A stretch of 64,000 nucleotides of DNA from positions 17,346,699 to 17,410,698 of the forward strand of contig CM051459.1 of NCBI GenBank assembly GCA_028095005.1, written 5' to 3'. Made by a program: the position numbers and the translations under genes. Of the stretch, positions 50,736-62,004 are shown piece after piece (within the stretch, counting starts at the first letter, position 1; every line of letters starts with the position of its first letter). The notes under the pieces were generated by a model that searched no databases, had not been told where the DNA came from, and saw nothing but the letters and a program-made list of their open reading frames with translations. Source of the DNA: Rhynchospora pubera. Lineage: Eukaryota; Streptophyta; Magnoliopsida; Poales; Cyperaceae.

Positions 50736-52115
50736 ATGGCCACTACCTTATCTTCTCTAACCACAACCGCTGTTGGTGCTTTAGGGTTCCGACGAAATGG
50801 TCCCGGGCATTCTCAGGTGATCAAGGCGGTCTCTCCTCTTTCTACTCGCCCGCACATTGGATCTAGTTTCAGGTACTTTCCGCTTCTCACATCTCAAGTG
50901 AAGTTTACTGCTATATTACTTTTTCAGTTTTCATAACAAATTCAAAGAATATTTTTCACATTTCAGTTTATAGGCACCCTATAACTCTAATTTTGCTCGG
51001 AACTGTTTGGTTTTGGTATAAAATGGTCTTTTATGTTAGCTCTATATCTATAGCTTTGCTTTTCTTTCTTTTATTTTGGGAATTTCTGATTGCCTTGTTA
51101 TACTTGATGATTCAGCCCTAACTTTTATTCAGATTAATGCAAATATTTAGGAAAGTGATATAGATTATGAACTAGTAGCATATCTCCCAGAAATTACCAA
51201 TATTATGTTCATTCTAACCTGCTATTTTTGTTCACACAACTAGCAATTAAGATTTTCACTACGTTTTGCTGTGTATTAACTGCTTTCAAGCATTGATTTT
51301 TTTTTTCCCCCCTATAGGATGTTCTGGGATAACTCTTATCTCAAACTATTATGCAATAAGCAATTACTGTGCATTATGCATTTATGCAACAAAACTAATG
51401 GTTTGCGAGAAATGCTAGAATCCAATGTTAGGATTGTTCTCGTATTAAAAATTTCAAATGATCGAAATTTTAGAAAATTTATGATAAAAAAAAATTATGG
51501 ATTGTCCAATAACACAATTTTCTAAAATACTAAAAAAATAGTAAAAAAATTTAAAAAAATGTAAAAAATGATTTTTTATAATTTTTAATATGGAAAACAT
51601 ATTAAACAACAGTTCAGATCAGTCAGCTTATCTCCTTATGTTTTTCCTTAGTTGTTTTGATTTTGTTTTTGTTTTGTTAGGCTTTTAGTCCACTAGATAG
51701 TCACTATCTAGTTTATCCAAAAAAAACAGTTCGGATCAGTCGTTTAAAATTTGAACCTGAAAACGATCGTATTAGACAGATTCTATCCCATATATTAGGC
51801 ACTAGCATTTCTCATTGTTTGCAACTTGCAAGTGAAATATGATTTATGACATGCCAATTACACTCCAAAAATATGATTCTTTTCAGGTCTGGGAATGCAT
51901 TGACGCTGCACAAACACCACAAAAGCCGAGGTTTTACTTTAGGGGCAAATCCTAATGATCCTCCTAGTGCGAACACATCCAACTCGAGTGGTTCTGATAG
52001 CCCCCCGCTCGCAACAATATTGGCCGGCATAGTGGTGTTCCTTCTCTTCCTCTGGTTGGTTGGATCCATTGTTCTCTGGATTGTTGGTTTGATTGTAAAT
52101 GTACCAAAGTCTTAG
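50736..52115 (+). CDS. Small predicted plastid-targeted single-span membrane protein, 121 aa, 2 exons
   Basis: Exons: 50736-50872 and 51887-52115, joined in frame at AG|GT and AG sites. I do not recognise a named family. The first 45 residues are rich in Ser, Thr and Arg with almost no acidic residues (MATTLSSLTTTAVGALGFRR), as in a chloroplast transit peptide. A linker follows (LGANPNDPPSANTSNSSGS). Residues about 88-116 (ATILAGIVVFLLFLWLVGS and onward) are strongly hydrophobic and form one transmembrane segment ending VPKS. A thylakoid or envelope small subunit would fit, but that is inference. The 1-kb intron contains nothing recognisable. Confidence 0.75.
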
Positions 52116-53129
52116 ACTGTCTAGACTGTTCTGCTGTGTATATTAGACACGATCGATTTGCGTTAATTATTTTCTATTAATCCTCTTTACCTGTTATATC
52201 TGGACCCATAAGGTGTTTATAATTTGCATTTGTTGGTATGTTTGCACCTGTTTATGGCAATTTATAACTGAAAAAAAAAATGAAAACAAAATCGAGTGTT
52301 AATTTTTTTTGTAAAACTAGCAAAAGTTGTCCCAATACGTTGAGCAAATAAAAAAAATAAAATAATGTTAGGCAATAAAATATCTGGTTGTATAATCTGA
52401 AATCAATATTCAAACCACACATCATATCATAATTGATATGACAATTGTTTTCACCTCTCTAGTGAAACTGTTCTAACATTTTTATGGATGCTTTTAAAAG
52501 TTACAACAAGCTCAGACAACAGAACGAATGAAAATTGTTGATCTAACTATATATAATTAGCACTTTGAATATGAACTTGTGTAACAAATCCCATCTTGTT
52601 GACTACATCATTTCTTGCCAAACCCTTTAACAAATAAACCTGCCGGAACTAGCACTTCATTTTCCTGTAGTGCATGAGTTATATACTTATATTGAATGTT
52701 GAGTGCCCAAATTTTCTAAAGACGTCCTGTTTTAAATAGTAATTAAACTATGATTAATTTGTTAACTGACACCTTGCTGTTAAATACGGCTACAGTTTTT
52801 AAAGTTCGAACAAAACCAACATATATGATATAGCAAACAAAAGTTATATTCTAGCAAATAAATTCAATTCAAATTCTCATCTAAGTGACATAATCTGAGT
52901 GGCATAATATACTAATACTCTCCTTTAAATCACTAATGTACATTACACGCTCTTGCCTTTATTCACAACATTCAAGCTACTCAAAATGTTTGTTACACCA
53001 TCAGCCAGGGCAACAAATCAAGCTGCAGCTTATACTTTCATCTTCAGTGGGAAATTGAAAAAAAATATACCCTCAACAAGATGGTTTGATTTGAACACGA
53101 ACCAACAGAGATGCAAGTTGCAACACCAA
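52116..53129. other. Convergent 3' region between the small membrane protein gene and the CCDC124-like gene
   Basis: AT-rich non-coding sequence carrying two 3' UTRs. The open frame 52953-53171 overlaps the CCDC124-like gene end in antisense and is not supported. Confidence 0.6.
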
Positions 53130-54677
53130 TCACTCAGCAGCCTGTTATATAGATTTAAAAAACTGTATTAGCATAGAATTAAACTTTATAGCTCAAGTCA
53201 ACATTTTAGGTTAAACTGAACCATATATATAGTGTTGAACATAAATTACTTGATTGAGAGGGTTGTCAGGGGATTTCTTCCACATCTTCCAGATCATATC
53301 TTTGTATTGGTTGAGTGTCAGCCCGGGCTTTTCTTCCTTCAACTTTGGCAATTCTACCTCCTCAAATGCCTGTAAAAGAATTCTTGTTTCCATCATAAAT
53401 CTTTCAAAAAAAATAAAAAATAAAACATTTCGATAAACATTTAAGAATGAACAATAGCCAATTATGAGTATTAATTACATGAAGAAAGAACTATAGTCTA
53501 TTTCTACAATATAGACCTAAAAGGAGACATTAGAATCATTCAATCAGTACAGCAAAGCACAAAAGGTTGCTATTACCTAAATTAAGTAAACTAAATTCTT
53601 TCAAACCACATCCTTTGAATTACTATTGAGTAGAAAATAAAACTACCCCATAATACAAACATACAAAGATAATTTAAGCAGACATATATATTGGATGAAA
53701 AAAAAGTAAGCAAATGTACATAAGGCAAATGCACATTCAGCCAAAAGGATTCATTGTGTCACTTTGGTCCTGTCTTCTCTGACAACAGAAAATCAAATAC
53801 CAAAAACAAAACTATGGCAATCAGAAAATGTTTACCTTGAAGGTAGCCTTGAGACGCTTCTCAGGGTGGCGATCAGGTGCCAGTGCTGGATCAGTAATTG
53901 TCATCTTTGCAAGAGCCTCATCCACTGAGTGCGCCTCGATGATTGAATCCTCCCTGTTGGTATTGCTAACGAGCACCATCTTCTCATACTCCTCTTCGTC
54001 AGCCATCCTTGTCTGCCGTTTTTTCGCTTCCTCTGCCTCCCGCTGCAGCCTCTCCTGCTCTTCCTCCCGCCTTTTTGCCAGCTCTGCTGCAGTCACCTGT
54101 TACCAGAAATTAAAGAATTTTAAACTAATCAGTTAACATTTAATAAACTTTGGGTCAATAAATCAAATCCAATTTCTCTGTATTTGTAAAAACATAATAT
54201 TCCCCGGACTGGTTTCTACTTAAAGTCTTTTGACTGATTTTCAGTTACCACCAGTTGTTAACAACCATTTCACACTACCTTCTTACCAGACAATTCAATT
54301 CAGGATCTACAACTCAGATTACAACCCAACCTTCCCATAATCAAGATTTCTAGAACAAGTACTTCACAAGAACAAACCTTAGGAACAGGGATGGAAACCC
54401 TAGATTCTTTAGGGTTAGGCTTGCGCGCCAATTTTTCGAGCTGCTGTTGCTCCTGCTCGGCGAGTTTGCGAGCCTCGGCACGGCGTGCGGAGGTCTCGGC
54501 GCGCTTCTCAGCCTCCTCCTCGCGTTTCTTGGCAGCGCGAGACTTGGGACCCTCGGCGTCGCGCCAATAGGCCTCCTCCTTGTCGCGCGCCTCCTTCTCC
54601 TTGCGCTCCGACTCGGTCGCGCTGCGGCGAGCCCTCGCCGCCTCCGCCTTCGTATTTACTCCCATCTTCTTCGGCAT
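53130..54677 (-). CDS. CCDC124/Lso2-like ribosome-associated coiled-coil protein, 230 aa, 4 exons
   Basis: Exons from the start: 54677-54378, 54096-53836, 53369-53250, 53141-53130. The protein starts MPKKMGVNTKAEAARARR and is a long, highly charged coiled coil (about 10-135) with many Lys, Arg, Glu and Ala, including YWRDAEGPKSRAAKKREEE. The C-terminal domain is the diagnostic part of the CCDC124 family: APDRHPEKRLKATFKAFEE and WKKSPDNPLNQ. Relatives in yeast (Lso2) and animals bind idle 80S ribosomes; plant and fungal members have also been linked to oxidative stress (Oxs1). The last exon is only 12 nt (Ala-Ala-Glu-stop). I chose it because families end just after SPDNPLNQ; reading through the intron gives an alternative tail VIYVQHYIYGSV. 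Exon 1 is markedly GC-rich. Confidence 0.88.
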
Positions 54678-57214
54678 GGTTGGAGAGAAGGGTGGAGATC
54701 GATTGGATAATTTGGATTTGCTTGTGAGATTGCGAAATCGCGGCTGAGGAGAACTGAAAAGGGCAGCAAAAGAAAGAGGCGGAGGGTACTTTCGTCTACA
54801 AGGATGAATAAGGAGCTAGAAAGATATTATGCAAAACGAAAAAAAAATGATATTAAGTATACAAAGCATTGCCAAATGCCACCTCCTCCTAGACTTTATA
54901 CCTGGTAACTCCGCTAGAGCTTCAAGCTATCTCAAATCTTGAGATAGTTTCCTGCACAAACAGTCATTTTTTTTTCTTTGTAATTAAGTAAATTGGGGAA
55001 GATTTGAATGTTTTAATTTTTATTATATCTTTATTTTAAAATATTAATAACGAAATTTTAAAATTAAAATAATAAAATAGATTTCTTTAATCTGGTTTAC
55101 ATTTTGCATATATTAAAAATAGAGATAACTCAGTTTTATTTTGGTAGGATCACTAGCTTAAAAAGTAACTATTTAAAATAGTATATGTCAGTTCATTTTT
55201 AATATTAATTTAAATAAGTTAAAATATCATAATTTGTACTCATACATTTCCCATAATAATAATATAAATCATATCTAATTATTTATTTTAATACTTAAAT
55301 TTTAGATATTTCGTTATGAAAGTTTCCAAATTAAATGTATAGTGAAAATATAATTAGTAAGACAACTTTCTCAAATTTTTTTTCCGAAGACTGACAACTT
55401 TTTTCTCAATTAGATTGCGAATAATGGCTAGCGGGAAGCGGCGTACGTTTGAGATTTTTAAGTTTTTTTTGCAAGTACACGTCGAAGCTTCAGAATAGAA
55501 ACAGACAAACAGTTTTATATTGAATTGCACACGCGACAGAAATCTAGACGTTTCCTGATAAAGTTGAAATTCTATTACATGTACCGTTTGTTATGCTGGA
55601 CCATGTTTCCTTTCTCCATTAATGTCGTTATAGAATTCACAAAATGTCCACCAAATACATTATACATGACATGATGATTTAGAAGTTTCCCTTTTCATAT
55701 GCGTTGTTCTTTTTTTGTTTTACAAGACTCAAGACTGTGTAATTATCTTATTAGCTAATTTAGGCGAAATCATCATGTATAATGTATTTGGTGGACATTT
55801 TGTGAATTCGAATTTTTAATTGGCTGCCAAGCTAATAATTTTTTTTCTCCAGTTAGATAGTAGATTTTCAAATTCTTTATCTTGTTATGGAAAATTTAGA
55901 AAATTTGTAGGGGCATATTTTATTCTAAAGATATTTAAAACATTATTAAGCCTAATGTACAACATTGATTTTGCCATTGCTCAGTTGATTTTCAATTATT
56001 TGTTGTAAGTTGTAAAATAGAATATTTGTTCAGAAGAAATCATAAAATCTAGAGTAGTAGAGTTCATGTGATAATTGACAAGAGGTGATAAAAAAATATC
56101 AAAAAACATTATTAATTGTAATCAAGCGGTGGTTTTTACATTTTAATCTTGCCCTAGACGAACTTTGAACGTAATAATTTTTATGTACATATTTTCCTTG
56201 TATGGAAAAAAAAACAATTTACTTTTGTAATTTAAATTTGTAAATTCCTGTTATTAGTAATAAAAAAATTTGTTGTGGTGTATAATCAAACGTGTCGGTA
56301 AGTGGATTCCTTCTCATATGTCAGTAAGGGTATAATCAAATTCGTAAACTTTCGGGCTAATTAGTCACATATGGATTGATCTCTTAGCGATACGCAATAA
56401 TCTCTTTAGCAATACGCGTACCGTTTGACTAATTACATTATCGCATTCTGTTTTTTACAATAGTGGAATAGACGTATACTAAAACTCAGGGCAGTTGATG
56501 TCCGAACAAGGATATCCCTATTAAAATTTTTTTCCTGGGTACCTCTATCTTTATACTTTATCCCGCACAGGACAATTAATGAGAAAACATTTCTAATATT
56601 GACTTTCTATCAGGTTATTACCAATTTATGTTTGTATTTATATATGGGAATTTCTGTATGGTATAACTTATTATTTAATTCCCTTAATAATGACTTGATA
56701 TCGTCACAATCACATTGATAAGTTATTTTTTTCTATTTCCTTTTTCTTCACCCAGACAAACTGCTGAAACGTAACAACTCCTTTTTCCCAAAAACAAAAT
56801 GGTGCTCTAAGGAGATGAACCCTGGGATATCCAGTAAGCATATTTACTTGGGAACACTTTCGTCTTGTTTACATTTCTCAAAACTAATTAACATACTCTA
56901 AAACATTATTTCAAAACAGTTGTTTCCCCAGCATATCACAATATTAAAAATAAAAGATACCAAAAGAAAATCGGATATATTGAATAAAACACATACACCA
57001 ACCTGCTATTTCATAAGAGAAATGTATTCCTAGGAGACATTGTTCTTTCCTATGTCTATGACCATCACCAAGATACGTCTAAACCACAAAACAATCAACA
57101 GGTTTCTTGGTTCAAGAAATAAAACCACATACCAAAAGCAATTTTGCTCAAGACATTCTTTCTAGATGCACATGCATACATTAAGGCAATGCGACAATCA
57201 ATTATTCAGTAGCT
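54678..57214. other. Intergenic region with a hairpin
   Basis: Very AT-rich 2.5 kb between the CCDC124-like promoter on the left and the prolyl oligopeptidase 3' end on the right. The only notable structure is the inverted repeat at 55633-55809. Confidence 0.55.
55633..55809. repeat. Near-perfect inverted repeat (43-48 bp arms, 86-bp loop)
   Basis: The left arm 55633-55680 starts GAATTCACAAAATGTCCACC. The right arm 55767-55809 is its exact complement except that 5 bases (a duplicated CATGA-like piece) are missing. Arms this well preserved suggest a young foldback element or a transcribed hairpin. The enclosed 86 bp shows no feature. Confidence 0.9.
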
Positions 57215-60200
57215 TTATATCCTCCATGAAGCTCCCAAAACCTTGGCCATAAAGCTATAACGGTCAGCTGCTTCATCAATCTGCAACATTATTAGATGAA
57301 TTCATTAACCATGCCAAAATCTTATTATTAAGATTAAAATGTTCAAGGCAAAAAAACCTCACAGTTATGTTGACATGTATGTCAGTATGTACCATATGTG
57401 AAATAAAAATATGCTTAAAAATATTTAGAGATTACACAGAACATAATATGATTGAACAAGTATCTTAGGAATTGTTTACTAGCGCAAAAATATAATTACA
57501 AGTATAATAGGAAAGTTGTACTATGTAGTGCTCAGTGCTCACAACAAGCAAGGTGCATCAATTTTTTGTGCAAGCAGTCGAGTCATTCAACTTATCTAAC
57601 CCTACCAACTTGTTTACACTAAGTCGATGCTTAGTACTAAAAGCAATGATCCTTACTTACAAGTAATGGAACAGTCTGCTAACAAGTAACTAGTCATACA
57701 CCCAAAAAGAAATTCCTTAAATTGGTACGTAATTGGACAGTTTTGCATTATCATCACAAAACAAAATTGAAAAATTCAAGGATTTTCATCTCATGAATGT
57801 AAAAGCCTGCAGAAATTGACAGCAAACCTGCTTCTGGGTTGGACGGCCAGATCCATGTCCTGATTTGCGATCAATGCGAGCAATAATTGGGTTCTTTTGT
57901 GGACTGTCTTCGAGACTAGTAGAAAGTACGTATTGCATTGTCTGCAAATAAGCATTATAAGAAAGCACCCGATCAAAAATTGCAAGAAAATTATGATATT
58001 GACACCAAACATATTACCAAAGAAATAAATAGCAATGGACTGAAGTTGAGACATGGCTTTAGTCACTGATATTAGGTGCTGTCTCAAACATATATTAACC
58101 GGAAGGAATCACCATGCCATATTAGTTTAATTGCATTTGGATAGCATATGATGAACTTACAGCGAGTAACTTCAAAGAGTGAAGAGGAACAACACGGTCA
58201 TCATGGTCAGCTGTCAACAGCATAGTTGATGGGTACTGGCTATGGACGTCGCCGCTCTTCTCCCATGGTCTTCTTACATTGTGTAGTGGTGAATATCTGC
58301 ACGTATACAATTGTTTAATTATACATCCATCTACTGTGAAAGGTTATTATTGCATTTCAAGGTTCGAACTAAAATTATGGTACTTCATCGTAAATTAATT
58401 AAAAGAAAATAAGGATAATTCTAGTAAACTGGGAATGTAATTAATCATAGTACTTGATAAGCCAATGAAACTCTTCTTCCTTGTCGGAGCAGCCATAGTC
58501 TGTGGTCCAAGCATGGCCAATGGTGAATTTATGAAACCGAAGCATGTCCATCACACCCACGTGAGCTAAAGCACAGCCAAAAAGATCAGGCCTCTGTGCA
58601 AAAAGAAAACTATGTTTGATTTTATTTTCGCTAATAGAGGCAGCAGATTTCATTGTCCTTTCCATGCTAAGAAACGTAAATAATTCAAAAAATCTAACCT
58701 GATTTACACATGCAGCAACAAGAAGCCCACCATTGCTCCCACCTTCAATACATAGTCGCTTACTGCTCGTATAGCCAGCTGAAATAAGATACTCAGCAGA
58801 GGCAATAAAATCATCAAAACAGTTCTGCTTGTTGGCAAGTGACCCAGCCTTGTGCCACTCTTCACCATACTCACCACCACCCCGAATATTTGCAATGCAA
58901 AAGACGACACCTAAGCTTTTGGTTAGTACAATACGGCTTATGCTAAAATAAGGGGTAATACTTATGTTAAAACCACCATAGCCATATAACAGAGTCGGGT
59001 GTGATCCATCCAGTTCAATATTCTTTTCAGAGACGATGAATATGGGAATCTTTGTTCCGTCCTTGCTAGACACAAAAACCTGAGTTAAAAAATAAATCAG
59101 GTCAGTGAAATGAACAAAAATCTCTGGTACTTTAATTATGCTAAATGCATAAACCAAATGCCTAGTTAAGCGCAAATTTGCACATTTGCGAATTTAATAA
59201 GATGTTTACCAAAGTGAACAATTCTGTCATTTCTCCTGTACCGAAAGGAAAAGACTTAGAATTTCATGGCAAAACCAGATATTAATAATCAATTGGGAAT
59301 ATCTGACCAGAATAAAAGCGAACATAGCAATTAGTCAATTAGAAAGTTTATTTATAATAAATGATACTAGCCTACCCAACTTGTTTGGGACAAAAGGCTT
59401 AGTTGTTGTTTGTTTGTTTATTTTGTTTGTATTTATAATAAATGATACCTGTTTGACTTCAAAACCGGTGCGGTCGAACCCTGAGACAGAAACTTCTCGA
59501 AATATTTTCATTTCAGGGGTCCCAGATGCCAGATCACACTTGTAAATTATTCCAGGAGTCAGAAAACTTGTAAATCCAATAAAACATTGAGTATCTTCCC
59601 TTCGGCAAGACAGCCCAGAAATGCTTCCAATATCTAAAGGCAAATCATATAACAAGTTTCCCGTGTTGAGATCCCTAACTTGTAAAATATGCTTGACATC
59701 TGACATATAACAAGTCAAGAGCTGGTTGTTGTTAACTGTGTGTGCAGATTCCAGAACATTCTTTTCATCCTCTGGCACTACGTCCTCCCATGAATCAGGC
59801 TTCTTGAGGTCAACCCGCACCAACTTCTTCTTGGGGGCATTTTTGTTCGTCAGGAAAGTGAATATGCTCACATCATTAGCAACATACTCATAAGAGGCAT
59901 CGAAGTTATCAATGAACTTGATGAAAGGGAGTAAATTGACAGTGCCCTTAAAGCCTTCAAGCCCATTAGGCAGCGAAGATAAGTCACAGTAATACAATTT
60001 ATTAACAGGGTCACATCCTTCAGTTGTATCCAGAAGAACATACTGTACAGAAGCCAAGAAATAAAAGGAATTAGTATTACTAGGCATATCCTCTAAGAGA
60101 GCATTGGTAAATAACTAATCAACAAATGTTTCCCAAAAACAAACCTTTCCATCATCTGTAACAGACGTACTAAAAATATATTTCGGATGTTCAGGATCTT

Positions 60201-62004
60201 TCCAGCATAAAATATCATCTGATTGATCAGTGCCTAACAAATGATAGTACAGCTCGTGATTGAGATTAATATTTGTCTCTGTACCGGCATCCAGTTCAGC
60301 CCCTTCCCTATGAAGAAATCATCAGGTTAGACTCAACACCATTTAAAATTATAACCTAAAAAATAGGATGAATAAACAAAGAGCATTTGCATAATTTTAC
60401 ATACTTGGGAGCAGGGTAGCGACCATAGAAAAACCCCTTGCCATCATGGGTCCAGCTAACTGCTGAGAATTTCACCTGAAACAGTTGAAGAAATGGTTAG
60501 CTTTTTTCATAACATGAGCCACTAATGTAACAGATATTGTCTCATTGCTTACCCAGGATATGCTATCAGGTAGCACTTGTTTATCTTCAATGCGCATAAC
60601 TTTGATTGAAACCCAATCACTTCCACTTTGACTAATTCCATAGGCCAAATACTTGCCATCCTCACTAATAGAAGTGATGCTAAGAGCAACTGTCCCATCC
60701 TCACTGAGTTTGTTTGGATCCAACAAGACAACAGCCTCCCCTTCCACATCATTCTACAAGAATGATACAACTCCAACATAAGAAATGTACCTCAAGAAAA
60801 AATAAGTTGTCATCTTCCATCTCAATGAAAAGGTATTATTTAACTTCCCTGAGATGATACTGAAAAAGGCAGATTGTTTCCTTTTCATTAGAATTAATGG
60901 ACCATGCAAGTAATTAAAATTTTTAGAGGACAGTGTCAATATGGATTTCTTATTGTTAAAGAACAAACATTCCAGGAAAAGAACATTTTTATTCTGCAAT
61001 ATTCCATTTTATTTCAAGAATGAACTGCATAACTTTTGTTGGTATTCTATAAATAATACCCATTAGTTATTGAGCAGTACAAGTAAATAATCTTCAAAAT
61101 TAAATTTTCCTTCGTTCTTAATTTCATTATTCCAATAAAGCACTAAACTACATTCCTTGTTTCTTCACTCATTATCCATTCTGTCATATTCTCCCTCATC
61201 ACATTTTCATGCCAGACAAGTCGAGATAATCCCTATCCCACCAAACCTCACAAACTATAGAGCCTAAATTCACATCCACACATTACCCCTAGCCCCTAGG
61301 CCAGCAAGATAATGTAAACAAAAGCTAACCAATAATCTACAACAATTAAACACACAAAAGCTGAAACCATAAAGTCATGATTTCTTACTTGCACATAAAG
61401 GACGCTCTGGGCTTGAAGACCTGTGTTATGGAAATAGAAATACTTGTCACCGCGCCTAAACGGAGTATCATACCGGGGGTGATCGAACAGCGTTGTTATC
61501 TCCTCTCTAAGCTTCCCTCTCTCCTCACAACCCGCCAACACTGACTCAGTCAATTCCGCTTGTTTCTCCACAAACTCCTTCACCTCCTCCGAATCCGGAT
61601 CCTCCAACCTATACCCGAACCCGAATCTCCAATCAAACAAAAAAACACGATGACAATAAAAGGAAAAAAAATTTAAACATAAGACAGATCTAATCTAACC
61701 ATCTGTACGGATCGGGAACGGGAACTCCATGGTAGGAGTCGACAACGGAGTCGTCGCGGCGAGCGGGAGGGTACTGGAGCGGCGACAAGGCATTTTCGAC
61801 GGCGGAGAGAGAGCCCATTTGAGTAGAGAAGGAGAAGCGTTTCCTTTGGTGTTTTCGAAAGAGAGGAGGTAACGAATGGAAGCGAAAGGGAACTTGGCAC
61901 GTGCGTGGGTTGGGGTTTGGTAGGAGAGAGGAGATGTGGGCGCGAGATTTGAGGAGGCGGAGCGGGACGAGCATGTCGCGCGCGTGGCAGGCGGATGAGG
62001 TCAT
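57215..62004 (-). CDS. Prolyl oligopeptidase (S9A), 796 aa, 11 exons
   Basis: Exons from the start: 62004-61700, 61608-61389, 60753-60553, 60475-60405, 60307-60145, 60042-59449, 59079-58699, 58593-58454, 58296-58161, 57941-57828, 57280-57215. Frame is continuous. The enzyme cleaves after proline in short peptides. The N-terminal part and beta-propeller (from PVPDPYRWLDP-like region, GDKYFYFHNTGLQAQSVLY) precede the alpha/beta-hydrolase domain. The catalytic triad is Ser633 in GGSNGG, Asp724 in ADHDDRVVP and His766 in SGHGSG. The first 62 residues are Arg/Leu/Ser-rich before Met63 (MGSLSAVENALSP), where cytosolic homologues begin, so the extension may target an organelle or translation may start at Met63. 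Total length equals the long plant forms. Intron 6 carries a tiny RTE insertion that duplicates the splice donor. Confidence 0.95.
59350..59448 (+). mobile_element. 63-bp RTE LINE insertion with 18-bp target-site duplication at a splice donor
   Basis: ATTTATAATAAATGATAC occurs at 59350-59367 and again, perfectly, at 59431-59448. Between them lies the RTE 3' end (TAGCCTACCCAACTTGTTTG) with a degenerate TTG/TTTG tail, in plus orientation. The second copy of the duplication ends at the exon border 59448/59449 of the minus-strand prolyl oligopeptidase gene, so it is exactly the first 18 nt of intron 6. Confidence 0.93.

Noticed and set aside
54447..54727. Plus-strand Leu/Ala-rich and Arg/Pro-rich frames
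   Set aside because: Antisense of the Lys/Glu/Ala-rich exon 1 of the CCDC124-like gene.
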